This document shows, one piece after another, positions 52,205 to 59,997 of a stretch of 64,000 nucleotides of DNA. Numbering within the stretch: the stretch's first letter is position 1; every line of letters starts with the position of its first letter. The translations under genes and the position numbers were made by a program. Source of the stretch: Deltaproteobacteria bacterium HGW-Deltaproteobacteria-8. GTDB lineage: Bacteria > Desulfobacterota > Desulfovibrionia > Desulfovibrionales > Desulfovibrionaceae. The notes beneath the pieces were generated by a model. It searched no databases. It was not told where the DNA came from and saw nothing but the letters and a program-made list of their open reading frames with translations. The DNA lies in NCBI GenBank assembly GCA_002840405.1, contig PHAR01000004.1, forward strand, positions 453,970 through 517,969, given 5' to 3'.

Positions 52205-52914
52205 GCCAGGCCGTGATCCTGCTGCTCCTGCGCCACGGGCAGATCCTCCAGAACCCCGGAGCCCGGCGCTTCGTGGGCAGCAGCGAGCGGCCCCTGGACG
52301 ACACCGGCAAGGCCCAGGCCAGGGCGGTCGGGCGCGCGCTGGCCGACCTGGGCAGCGTGGGCCTGCCCCTGCGCCGCGTGTTCACCAGCGACCTCGAGCG
52401 CACCGTGGACACGGCGAAAATCGCCATGGACAACGTCACGGACAACGCCATGGCGGGCCAGGACGCAAAACCCGAGCACCTCCGCCTGCCGGAGCTGCGG
52501 GAGATCTGCCTCGGCGACTGGCAGGGCTTGAGCAGCGAGGAGGTGCGCACGCGCTTCCCCGGCCAGCTGGAGCGCCGGGGCCTGGACATGGCAGGCTATT
52601 GCCCGCCCGGCGGCGAGAGCTTTTCCGACCTGTCGGCCCGCGTGCTGCCGGCCCTGGACGGCCTGGCCAGGCGCACGCTTGAGGCCGAGGACAGGCTGGC
52701 ACTGGTGGTGGCCCACGGCGGGGTCAACCGGGCCATCCTGTGCGCGGCCCTGGGCCTGCCGCTGACGCAAGTGCTGCGCCTGCCCCAGGACTACGCCTGC
52801 CTGAACGTCTTGATCTGGAAGCCGGAGGGGCTGGCCGTACGCGCCGTGAACCTGGCCGCCAGCGCCCTGGCCCCTGGCTGGGCCGCGGCCTACGGCCTGG
52901 GGGACACGGCATGA
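52201..52914 (+). CDS. Histidine phosphatase-family protein
   Basis: 237 residues. Fold of the phosphoglycerate mutase/acid phosphatase superfamily: RHG motif LLLRHGQIL with the catalytic His, FTSDLERTVDTAKIA, ELREICLGDWQGL (second acid region) and VVAHGGVNRAILCAAL (second His). It overlaps both neighbours by 4 bp (ATGA), so it is part of the XdhC-MocA/HD operon. Substrate unknown; one possible role is in cofactor salvage or dephosphorylation of a nucleotide product of MocA. Confidence 0.85.
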   Translation: MSQAVILLLLRHGQILQNPGARRFVGSSERPLDDTGKAQARAVGRALADLGSVGLPLRRVFTSDLERTVDTAKIAMDNVTDNAMAGQDAKPEHLRLPELREICLGDWQGLSSEEVRTRFPGQLERRGLDMAGYCPPGGESFSDLSARVLPALDGLARRTLEAEDRLALVVAHGGVNRAILCAALGLPLTQVLRLPQDYACLNVLIWKPEGLAVRAVNLAASALAPGWAAAYGLGDTA

Positions 52915-54065
52915 GCCGCCCGCAACGGAGAGACTCGCCACAAACCGATCTGCCACGATCCGGGCCGCTGGCCGCAGTGATCCTGGCGGCGGGGAAATCC
53001 ACGCGCCTGCCGCGCTTCAAACTCCTGCTAAAGCTCAACGGCCAAAGCCTGCTGGCCCGCGCCGCAGACCTGTTCCGCCGGGCCGGGGTGGAGGACATTC
53101 TCGCCGTCACCGGGGCCAGGGCCGACGAGGTGGCTGCCGAGGCCCGCGCCCTGGGCCTGCGCCCGGTGCACAATCCCGACTTCGAGACAGGCATGTTCAG
53201 TTCCGTGCGCACAGGCTTGGCCGCCCTGCCGCCAAGTGTTGCCGGAGTGTTCGTCCTGCCCGTGGACATCCCGCTCATCCGGCCCGCCACGCTGCGCGCT
53301 CTGGCCGAAGGCTTTCGCCAGGGCCAGGCCCAGGTCCTGCTGCCGACCTTTCGCGGCGAACCGGGACACCCGCCCCTGTTGAACGCCAGCGTTATTCCGC
53401 ACGTCCTGGCCTGGGGCGGACAGGGCGGGCTGGCCGGGGCGCTGGCGGGCCTCGACTGCGAGTCCCTGCCCGTGGCCGACGCCCAGATACTTTTCGACGT
53501 GGACGACGACGCGGCCTTTGCCGAGGCCGAGGCCCGGCTGGCCCGCCTGGACCTGCTTTCCCCCCAGGAAGCCCTGGCTCTGCTGGACATCCACAACGCC
53601 GGGGAGCGCGGCCTGGCCCACGGGCGCGGCGTGGCCCGCATGGCTCTGGCCCTGGCCCAGGCGCTGAGCCTGAACAGCCAGGGCCAAGGCCTGGACCTGG
53701 AGCTGCTGGAGGGGGCGGCCCTGGCGCACGACCTCGCCAAGGGCCAGCCGCAGCACGAGCAGGCCGGGGCGCAGATCCTGGCGGACCTGGGCTTCACGCG
53801 CACGGCGGAGATCGTGGCGGTGCACCGCGACATCGACCCGGCTGGCCTGAAGCGGCCAAGGGAACGGGAGCTGGTTTATCTGGCGGACAAGCTGGTGCGC
53901 GGCCCGCAGCGCGTCGGCATCCGGCAGCGCTTTCAGGAGAAGCTGGACCGCTTCGCCGGGGACGAGGCGGCCTGCGCGGCCATCACCCGGCGGCTTCTGC
54001 ACGCCCTGGCCATGCAGGAGCTCGTGGAGCTGTGCGCGGGCCAAAGGCTGGAAGACATTTCCTGA
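52911..54065 (+). CDS. MocA-like nucleotidyltransferase fused to an HD domain
   Basis: 384 residues. N-terminal half (about 20-215) is a MobA-like NTP transferase of the MocA type (AAVILAAGKSTRLPRFKLLLKLNGQSLL; VDIPLIRPATL; GEPGHPPLLNASVI), which attaches CMP to molybdopterin for hydroxylase-type enzymes. C-terminal part (about 225-384) is an HD-domain phosphohydrolase with H in LAHGRGVARMALALAQAL, HD in LAHDLAKG, then VAVHRDID and LVYLADKLV. Its operon also contains XdhC and a histidine phosphatase. The fusion suggests a linked cytidylation and phosphohydrolase function in molybdenum-hydroxylase maturation. Confidence 0.88.
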   Translation: MSRPQRRDSPQTDLPRSGPLAAVILAAGKSTRLPRFKLLLKLNGQSLLARAADLFRRAGVEDILAVTGARADEVAAEARALGLRPVHNPDFETGMFSSVRTGLAALPPSVAGVFVLPVDIPLIRPATLRALAEGFRQGQAQVLLPTFRGEPGHPPLLNASVIPHVLAWGGQGGLAGALAGLDCESLPVADAQILFDVDDDAAFAEAEARLARLDLLSPQEALALLDIHNAGERGLAHGRGVARMALALAQALSLNSQGQGLDLELLEGAALAHDLAKGQPQHEQAGAQILADLGFTRTAEIVAVHRDIDPAGLKRPRERELVYLADKLVRGPQRVGIRQRFQEKLDRFAGDEAACAAITRRLLHALAMQELVELCAGQRLEDIS

Positions 54066-54338
54066 ACACGCGCCGACGCCTCGCCTGACCCCTGCCGAGA
54101 TCTCCACCCACGCCCAATATGACACGCAAGCCGCGAACGGCCGCCAGGGGCAGACGCGCACGGACTGGCGGCGCTGACTGACATGCGCTGGCTGACGGCG
54201 TGGGCTGGCGGCGAAGGCTCGTGGCGAAAGCTGGCGTGCGCGGGCTAATGGCGCTGGCAAGCGACGGGGACTGGCGGTAAAGGCTGGCGCGCATCGGCTG
54301 ATGGCGCTGGCTGGTGGCCGGGGCTGTGGCGGGCCGGG
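54066..54338. other. Low-complexity convergent spacer
   Basis: The region from about 54160 to 54338 is made of degenerate GCTGGCG/GGCGAAGGCT-like units spaced 20-45 bp. No reading frame stands out. It lies between the convergent MocA-HD and pilZ genes. Confidence 0.4.
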
Positions 54339-55115
54339 CTAGGAGTATTCGGCGTCGCGCTCGCGCTGGCGGCAGGCGGACACGATGCGCGCCACCATGC
54401 GCTCCAGGTAGCGGATGTCGCGGATGTCCATATTGGTGAAGAACAGGCCCAGGAGCACGGCGCTGTTGTCCGGGGCGCGCTCCACGCTGCGCACGATGCC
54501 GATGCCGTCGGCAAAGCCGGACCCCAGGAAGACCAGCTTGAAGGGCAGGCTCTGCCCCACCTCGACCTGGGCGGCGCCAGGCAGGCGCACCCGCGCGCCC
54601 CCGGCAGAAAAGTCCAGCAGCTCCGGGCCTTCATACTCTTCCATCCCGTCGGGAGCCTCTTGCTCCTCCAGGCCTTCCAGCCCTTCCAGCCCGTCCAGGC
54701 GGATGAGCACGCCCATGTCCTCGTCCACGGGCACGCGGTAGTGCATGCGCAGGCTGGTCTCGAAGAAGTCCTCCTGCCTGGGCGCGGAGATCGCCAGGGC
54801 CTGGACCTGGGTATGGTCCGGGCCGGGGTAGTCCTCACGGATGTCCAGCAACCGCGCGGCGTAGCCCACCGGGCGCAAGACCTGGCCCTCTTCCAGCAGC
54901 AGGGCCGCCTCCAGGGCGTCGCCGACCTGCTCGCGGCCCACGGGCGGCTCGGTCTGGGCCAGGAAGAGCACATCGCCCTCCAGGCCCAGCACCTCGGAGG
55001 TGCGCACGTCGATGCGTTCGCGCAGGGGGTCCTTGTGCAGGATGACGAAGACCTTCTCCCCGTGCTTCAGGCAGCTCATCAGGTCCGGCAGGTTCAAGGG
55101 CTCGGCTCCGCTCAT
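54339..55115 (-). CDS. PilZ-domain protein, YcgR-like
   Basis: 258 residues. The N-terminal YcgR-like region (1-130) is followed by a PilZ domain with the c-di-GMP signatures RMHYR (RxxxR) and LDFSAGGARVRLPG (D/NxSxxG). YcgR-type proteins bind c-di-GMP and brake the flagellar motor by touching MotA/FliG. Acidic low-complexity loop (DGLEGLEGLEEQEAPDGMEEYEG) between the two motifs is unusual. It overlaps motB by 4 bp, so expression is coupled to the stator genes. Confidence 0.9.
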   Translation of the reverse strand: MSGAEPLNLPDLMSCLKHGEKVFVILHKDPLRERIDVRTSEVLGLEGDVLFLAQTEPPVGREQVGDALEAALLLEEGQVLRPVGYAARLLDIREDYPGPDHTQVQALAISAPRQEDFFETSLRMHYRVPVDEDMGVLIRLDGLEGLEGLEEQEAPDGMEEYEGPELLDFSAGGARVRLPGAAQVEVGQSLPFKLVFLGSGFADGIGIVRSVERAPDNSAVLLGLFFTNMDIRDIRYLERMVARIVSACRQRERDAEYS

Positions 55116-56101
55116 GGCTGGTGTCCTCCCTTCGGGTCTGCGGGCTTGGCGACGGGTTTCGCGGCAGCCTTGCCATCCTTCGCTTGGGGCGCGGCATTGC
55201 GGCCCTCGGCGGAGAGCATCTGCTCGATGGTGGCGTTGAGCTCCTCGGCGATGGAGATCTGCTTGCCCTTGCTTTGGCCGTCGGCGCCCAGGGCCTCGTG
55301 CAGGCCGCCGGTCTCGGGCGGAACGTAGTTCAGCACGAGCACGCTGATGCGCCGGTTGCGCGCATCCGTGGGGTTGTCCGGGAACAGGGGCTGGGTGGCG
55401 GCGTAGCCGGACACGCGGGCCAACCGGTCCTCGCCCATGCCACCCTGCTCCAGGGCCACGCGGGCCGAGCTGGCGCGCTGGGTGGAGAGCTCCCAGTTGG
55501 TGTACTTGCCGCCGGAAAAATTGATGGCGTCGGTGTGGCCCTCCACGACGATCTTGTTCGGCAGGCCCTTCACCTGCTCGCCGATGATCTGCAGGGCCTT
55601 GCGGCCGCTGGCCGTGAGCTCGGGGCTGCCCTTGGCGAACATGGGGTTCTTGTCGTCGTACACGAGCTGGATGCGAACCCCGGCTTCTGTGACGTCGACA
55701 AGGATCTGGTCCTTGACGTCGGGCAGGTTGATGTTCACCGCAGTCTTGACCTTCTGCTGGATCTGCAGGGGCTGCACGGGCTGTATGGCCACGGTGCCTT
55801 CCTTGGCGGCACCGGTGAGCTCGTCGCGCTGGGGCACCGGAGGCTTCTCCTTGTCCGGGATCATGGCTCCGCCCTGGCGCACATCCAGCGCATTCTGCTT
55901 ATCGAACAAACTGAATTCCTTGAAATACTGCTCCACGCCAGCGCGCTTTTCCGGCACGACCATGGAAAGCAGCCACATGAGCAGGAAAAAGGCCATCATG
56001 GCGGTCATGAAGTCGGCGTAGGCCACCTTCCAAGCGCCGCCGTGCGCGCCCGCATGGCCCTTCTTGATCTTCTTGATGATGATTGATTTGTTCTCAGCCA
56101 C
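55112..56101 (-). CDS. motB: Flagellar stator protein MotB
   Basis: 329 residues. Single N-terminal transmembrane helix with the proton-binding Asp (AYADFMTAMMAFFLLMWLLS, D about 30), the plug region after VPEKRAGVEQYF, and a C-terminal OmpA-like peptidoglycan-binding domain (KIVVEGHTDAINFSGGKYTNWELSTQRASSARVAL, and TDARNRRISVLVL). The C-terminal tail has KGKQISIAEELNAT and an Ala/Lys-rich end. The ATG at 56101 is 35 bp after motA. Confidence 0.96.
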   Translation of the reverse strand: MAENKSIIIKKIKKGHAGAHGGAWKVAYADFMTAMMAFFLLMWLLSMVVPEKRAGVEQYFKEFSLFDKQNALDVRQGGAMIPDKEKPPVPQRDELTGAAKEGTVAIQPVQPLQIQQKVKTAVNINLPDVKDQILVDVTEAGVRIQLVYDDKNPMFAKGSPELTASGRKALQIIGEQVKGLPNKIVVEGHTDAINFSGGKYTNWELSTQRASSARVALEQGGMGEDRLARVSGYAATQPLFPDNPTDARNRRISVLVLNYVPPETGGLHEALGADGQSKGKQISIAEELNATIEQMLSAEGRNAAPQAKDGKAAAKPVAKPADPKGGHQP

Positions 56102-56136
56102 GCGTTCTCACTCCCTGCTGAAACCTGGGCGCCGGG

Positions 56137-57006
56137 CTAGCCCTTGCCGGCCTTCTTGCTCTCGCGCAGGATGCCTTCCAGCTCGTCAAAGCCGGGGCGG
56201 ACAGCGGCGGGAATGGCGCGGCGCGCGGATTCCAGCGACATGGCCGGGGGCCAACCCATGGCGAAGGCGTTCATGGCCGCCTTGACCACCTGGAGCTGGG
56301 TGCTGGTCTCCTGGACCAGACTGCCCATGATGGCCGCGAGCGGACCAAAGAAGCCGTAGCTCAGGAGCACGCCCAGGAAGGTGCCGACCAGGGCCGCGCC
56401 GATGGAGTGGCCCAGAACCTCGGGCGGCTCGGAGAGCTTGCCCATGGTGAGCACGACGCCCATGACCGCGGCCACGATGCCCAGCGCAGGGAAGGCGTCG
56501 GCCACGCGGTTCAGGTTGTTGGGAGCCTGCAGCGCGTCCTCGTGGTGGGAGTCGATGTCCGTATCCATGAGCGCCTCGAATTCGTGGGGCTCCATGCTGG
56601 CTGCGGTGTAGGCCTTGAAGTTGTCGCAGATGAAATCAAGCACGTGGTGGTTTTTCAAGACCGTGGGGCGGTTGGTGAAGATGGCGCTGCTATCGGGCTT
56701 GTTCACGTGGGATTCCAGGGCGATGACGCCCTCGCGCCGGGCCAGGGAAAGCAGATCGAAGAGCACCAGGAGGATGTCCAGGTAGTCCTTCTTGTCCTTG
56801 GGCTTGCCCGTGAAAATGGTCATCAGGTTCTTGCCGATGGTCATATTGACCTTCATGGGCGAGCCGACGAGCAGCGAACCGATGCCGGAACCAAAAATGA
56901 TGAGCAGCTCCACCGGCTGCCAGAGCACGTGCAGGTTCCCGCCTTCCAACAGGTACCCGCCGATGACGCAGGCCAGAACAACGACCATGCCTATGATTAC
57001 GAACAT
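56137..57006 (-). CDS. motA: Flagellar stator protein MotA
   Basis: 289 residues with four transmembrane helices. MotA and MotB form the ion channel that drives the motor. Features: GYLLEGGNLHVLWQPVELLIIFGSGIGSLL, the long cytoplasmic loop with REGVIALESHVNKPD and HHVLDFICDNFKAY, PALGIVAAVMGVVLTMG and GAALVGTFLGVLLSYGFFGPLAA. First flagellar gene of the tatA-motA-motB-pilZ run; 52 bp after tatA. Confidence 0.96.
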   Translation of the reverse strand: MFVIIGMVVVLACVIGGYLLEGGNLHVLWQPVELLIIFGSGIGSLLVGSPMKVNMTIGKNLMTIFTGKPKDKKDYLDILLVLFDLLSLARREGVIALESHVNKPDSSAIFTNRPTVLKNHHVLDFICDNFKAYTAASMEPHEFEALMDTDIDSHHEDALQAPNNLNRVADAFPALGIVAAVMGVVLTMGKLSEPPEVLGHSIGAALVGTFLGVLLSYGFFGPLAAIMGSLVQETSTQLQVVKAAMNAFAMGWPPAMSLESARRAIPAAVRPGFDELEGILRESKKAGKG

Positions 57007-57058
57007 ATTCTCCCCTCATGCGGCGGACAGGCGCCCGTCCCGAAGGCCCGCGTGGGCG

Positions 57059-57250
57059 TCAGGGCTTTGGCGGGGTCTCGCCGGAGTCCTTTTTCTTCTC
57101 GCTTACGTCGATCTCCTCGGGCTCGCTCAGACCGCGCTTGAAATTGGTCAGAGCCTTCCCGAAGGTTTTGCCGAGTTCGGGCAGCTTGCGCCAATTGAAC
57201 ATGACCAGGCCAATGACGGCGATGATGAGCCACTCTTGCGTGCCAAACAT
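57059..57250 (-). CDS. tatA: Twin-arginine translocase subunit TatA
   Basis: 63 residues from the ATG at 57250 (GGGAG 8 bp upstream). N-terminal helix FGTQEWLIIAVIGLVMFNWRKLPELGKTFGKALTNFKRGL and a charged tail (EEIDVSEKKKDSGETPPKP), typical of TatA/TatE. TatA forms the pore for folded proteins. It opens the minus-strand run into motAB, a location outside the usual tatABC operon. Confidence 0.93.
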   Translation of the reverse strand: MFGTQEWLIIAVIGLVMFNWRKLPELGKTFGKALTNFKRGLSEPEEIDVSEKKKDSGETPPKP

Positions 57251-57342
57251 ACATGGTCTCCCAGGGCAATGGCCCAACCGGGGAGCGCTTCCCCCCGGCC
57301 GGGGCGATGCAAATTGCGTACCTTACTCAGAATACACGGGTT

Positions 57343-57363
57343 CACGGGCAAACATTGCCCGTG
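57343..57363. repeat. Perfect 9-bp hairpin with 3-nt loop
   Basis: CACGGGCAA-ACA-TTGCCCGTG lies between divergent tatA and the first c-di-AMP riboswitch. No U-tract on either strand, so an operator or RNA element is as likely as a terminator. Confidence 0.45.
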
Positions 57364-57438
57364 TCCCGGCGCTCGGCCAAGCCTATCCCTCTTTCGCCCG
57401 CCTTGGCAACTCGCCCGCACTCTCCCTCCCCACCCCTG

Positions 57439-57467
57439 TTGACAGCCGCCGGGGGCAGGCATAGAGG
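57439..57467 (+). promoter_or_regulatory. Likely promoter for the riboswitch-kimA transcript
   Basis: A consensus TTGACA (57439-57444) with TAGAGG (57462-57467) 17 bp on. Transcription would begin near 57475, right at the 5' side of the aptamer, which supports the call despite the poor -10. Confidence 0.5.
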
Positions 57468-57477
57468 GGTTTTTGCC

Positions 57478-57600
57478 GAGTCCCGGGAGTGTCTTCCGGG
57501 AGCGGGGGACCCACTCCCTCTGGGGCGCATCGCCAATAATGGCGTAGGACACTCTTCGGTCCGAGCCCGTCAGCTAACCTCGCAGGCGTCGAAGGGGAAG
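57478..57600 (+). ncRNA. c-di-AMP riboswitch (ydaO/yuaA), copy 1
   Basis: The ydaO-yuaA class is read from its conserved core: GGGGGACCCAC, TGGGGCGCATCGCC, GCGTAGGACA, TTCGGTCCGAGCCCGTCAGC and TAACCTCGCAGGCGTCGAAG. An expression platform (terminator stem) follows directly. In Gram-positive bacteria this class binds c-di-AMP and shuts off potassium importers and osmolyte or cell-wall genes. The gene after it is a KimA-like potassium transporter. It is closely similar to copy 2 at 59823. Confidence 0.9.
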
Positions 57601-57655
57601 ACCTCCGGTACAACGGGGCCATCCCCCGTATCCACTCGTACCGGAGGTATTTTTA
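57601..57655 (+). terminator. Riboswitch terminator, copy 1
   Basis: An 11-bp perfect stem (ACCTCCGGTAC 57601-57611, GTACCGGAGGT 57638-57648) with a long loop and a following ATTTTTA. Its 5' arm lies at the 3' side of the aptamer, as needed for ligand-controlled termination. The right arm contains GGAGG, the ribosome binding site of the leader ORF at 57655. Confidence 0.85.
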
Positions 57656-57759
57656 TGCCCGCCGTTCACCTGGCCGTGTCCCGGCCCCTCGACGTATTGC
57701 GTCCGATTTCCAGCCCGTTCCCTGCTCTTCCGCCACGCTCCCCGCACGTGTGCGGTTAG
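57655..57759 (+). CDS. 34-residue leader peptide ORF, homologous to the Kup start
   Basis: Starts at the ATG right after the riboswitch terminator, with GGAGG 7 bp upstream in the terminator arm, and ends at 57759, 11 bp before the transporter ATG (57771). Its first residues, MPAVHLAVSRPL, match the Kup N-terminus, MPAVSLAATRPW, encoded at the same place after copy 2. So it looks like a duplicated fragment of the kup start. It may couple translation to the downstream gene, or be a remnant. Confidence 0.55.
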   Translation: MPAVHLAVSRPLDVLRPISSPFPALPPRSPHVCG

Positions 57760-57770
57760 AGAGGCCGACC

Positions 57771-59783
57771 ATGGGCAACACACCGAACCTTGGTCGCAAG
57801 ACCAAGGAGTTCTTTCTTGGCAAGTCCCTGAACCTTGGAGACAGCTCCATCTTCCACAACCTCTCGCTGGTGGCCTTCTTCGCCTGGGTCGGCCTTGGCT
57901 CCGACGGGCTGTCCTCGTCCTGCTACGGCCCGGCCGAGGCCTATCTGGCCCTGGGCCAGCACACCTTCCTCGCGCTCTTTGTGGGCCTGGCCTCGGTGCT
58001 TACCATCTTCGTCATCAGCGCCAGCTACTCCCAGATCATCGAACTGTTCCCCTCGGGCGGCGGCGGCTACGTCGTTGCCAGCAAGCTCTTGAACCCCACT
58101 CTCGGCATGGTCTCGGGCTGCGCGCTCCTGGTGGACTACGTCCTGACCATCACCCTGTCCGTGGCCAGCGGCGCGGACGCGCTGTTCAGCTTCCTGCCGC
58201 TCGGCTGGGCGGCCTACCGGCTGCCCGCCGCGGTCGTGGGCGTGCTGCTGCTGATCGTGCTCAACCTGCGCGGGGTCAAGGAGTCAGTCACGGTCCTGGT
58301 GCCCATCTTCATGGTCTTCATCATCAGCCACGCCGTGGCCATCGTCTGGGGCATCGGCAGCCACCTGGGCAACCTGCCTGCGGTCATCGCGCGCACCAGC
58401 GCGGACGTGAGCACGGCCCACAGCCAGCTCGGGCTCATGGGCATGGTGCTGCTGGTGCTGCGGGCCTACAGCATGGGCGCTGGCACCTTCACCGGGATTG
58501 AGGCCGTGAGCAACGGCCTGGCCGTCCTGCGCGAGCCCAAGGTGCAGACCGGCAAGCGCACCATGACGTACATGGCCGTGTCACTTTCGGTGACCGTCAT
58601 GGGCCTGATCCTGGCGTTCCTGCTCCACGGCGTGACCGAGACGCACGGCAAAACGCTCAACGCCGTGCTCTTCGAGGCCATCGCCCAGGGCTGGGGCGCG
58701 CCGGGCCACGTGTTCGTGCTGGTGACCCTCGTCTCCGAGGCGGCCATCCTCTTTGTGGCCGCACAGACGGGCTTCCTCGACGGCCCGCGCGTGCTGGCCA
58801 ACATGGCCATGGACCGCTGGTTCCCCACGCGCTTCGCCATGCTCTCCGACCGCCTCGTCAGCCAGAAGGGCATCCTGCTCATGGGCGCGGCCGCCCTGGT
58901 GCTCATGGTCCTCACCCACGGCTCGGTGGAGCTTTTGATTGTGCTTTACTCCATCAACGTGTTCATCACCTTCGTGCTCTCGCAGCTGGGCATGGTGCGG
59001 CACTGGCTGGCAGCCCCCAAGGGCGAGCCGCACCGAAAGAAAGGACTGGCCCTGAACGGGCTGGGGCTGCTTTTGTGCAGCTTCATCCTGATCACGGTCA
59101 CGGCCATCAAGTTCCACGACGGCGGCTGGGCCACCCTGCTCGTCACCGGGGCCGTGGCCGCCCTGGCCGTGACCATCCGCCGGCACTACGACAAGGCCTG
59201 GGGCATGCTGAAGAAGCTCGACGAGCTGATTCCCGTGGCCGAGGCCGACACGGACCCGCTGCCCGGGGCCGAGGTCTGCGCCCAGGGCGACACGGCCGCT
59301 CCAGGTTACGATCCGGCCTGCGACCCGAACGCCAAGACCGCCGTGGTCCTGGTCAACGGCTACAACGGCCTGGGCATGCACACCCTGCTCGGCATCCAGC
59401 GGCTGTTCACGGGCGAGTTCAAGAACTTCGTCTTCGTGCAGGTGGGCATGGTCGACGCGGGCGTGTTCAAGGGCGTGGAGGAGATGGAGGCGCTCAAGAC
59501 GCACATCCAGGCCGACCTCGACCGCTACGTCCACTTCATCCGCAGCCGTGGCCTGCACGCCGAAGGCGTGAGCTCCGTGGGCGTGGACGTGGTGGAGGAG
59601 GTGCTCAAGCTGGCCCCGGACATCCGCCGCCGCTTCCCCAAGGCCATCTTCTTCGGCGGGCAGCTGGTGTTCCAAAGCGACACCTTCCTCACACGCCTGC
59701 TGCACAACTCCATCGTCTTCGCGGTCCAGCGGCAACTCTACCGGGAGGGCCAGCCCTTCGTCATCATGCCCATCCGCGTCTAG
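57771..59783 (+). CDS. KimA-like potassium importer (APC superfamily)
   Basis: 670 residues from the ATG at 57771 (GAGAGG 7 bp upstream). Twelve membrane helices then a cytoplasmic domain of about 190 residues. N-terminal signature as in B. subtilis KimA (YdaO): SDGLSSSCYGPAEAYL, YSQIIELFPSGGGGYVVAS, LLVDYVLTITLSVASGADAL and LNLRGVKESV. The C-terminal part (about 480-670, VLVNGYNGLGMHTLLGIQRLFTGEFKNFVFVQVGMVDAG) resembles a USP-like regulatory domain. Controlled by the upstream c-di-AMP riboswitch. The name follows homology and the riboswitch; amino acid transport cannot be ruled out. Confidence 0.82.
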   Translation: MGNTPNLGRKTKEFFLGKSLNLGDSSIFHNLSLVAFFAWVGLGSDGLSSSCYGPAEAYLALGQHTFLALFVGLASVLTIFVISASYSQIIELFPSGGGGYVVASKLLNPTLGMVSGCALLVDYVLTITLSVASGADALFSFLPLGWAAYRLPAAVVGVLLLIVLNLRGVKESVTVLVPIFMVFIISHAVAIVWGIGSHLGNLPAVIARTSADVSTAHSQLGLMGMVLLVLRAYSMGAGTFTGIEAVSNGLAVLREPKVQTGKRTMTYMAVSLSVTVMGLILAFLLHGVTETHGKTLNAVLFEAIAQGWGAPGHVFVLVTLVSEAAILFVAAQTGFLDGPRVLANMAMDRWFPTRFAMLSDRLVSQKGILLMGAAALVLMVLTHGSVELLIVLYSINVFITFVLSQLGMVRHWLAAPKGEPHRKKGLALNGLGLLLCSFILITVTAIKFHDGGWATLLVTGAVAALAVTIRRHYDKAWGMLKKLDELIPVAEADTDPLPGAEVCAQGDTAAPGYDPACDPNAKTAVVLVNGYNGLGMHTLLGIQRLFTGEFKNFVFVQVGMVDAGVFKGVEEMEALKTHIQADLDRYVHFIRSRGLHAEGVSSVGVDVVEEVLKLAPDIRRRFPKAIFFGGQLVFQSDTFLTRLLHNSIVFAVQRQLYREGQPFVIMPIRV

Positions 59784-59822
59784 GTTCCCGAAGGAACGCC
59801 GCCGCATACAAGGAGCACTGCC

Positions 59823-59946
59823 AAGTTTCGGGAGAGTCTCCCGGAAGCGGGGGACCCACTCCCTTGGGGCGCATCGCCGTGAACTCGGCGTAGGACACCT
59901 TTCGGTCCGAGCCCGTCAGCTAACCTCGCAGGCGTCGAAGGGGCAG
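59823..59946 (+). ncRNA. c-di-AMP riboswitch (ydaO/yuaA), copy 2
   Basis: Same core as copy 1: GGGGGACCCACTCCC, TTGGGGCGCATCGCC, GCGTAGGACA, TTCGGTCCGAGCCCGTCAGC and TAACCTCGCAGGCGTCGAAG, with only scattered changes. It lies 40 bp after the KimA-like gene and just before kup, so kup has its own c-di-AMP control. No separate promoter is obvious, so it may act within a read-through transcript. Confidence 0.9.
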
Positions 59947-59997
59947 ACCTCCGATACACGGGGCCTTCCCTCATGCATCCGTTTCGGAGGTTTTTTA
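59947..59997 (+). terminator. Riboswitch terminator overlapping the kup ribosome binding site
   Basis: ACCTCCGA (59947-59954) pairs with TCGGAGGT (59984-59991), followed by TTTTT (59992-59996). The right arm contains the GGAGG used by kup, whose ATG is at 59998, so the fold would both stop transcription and hide the start site. Confidence 0.85.
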
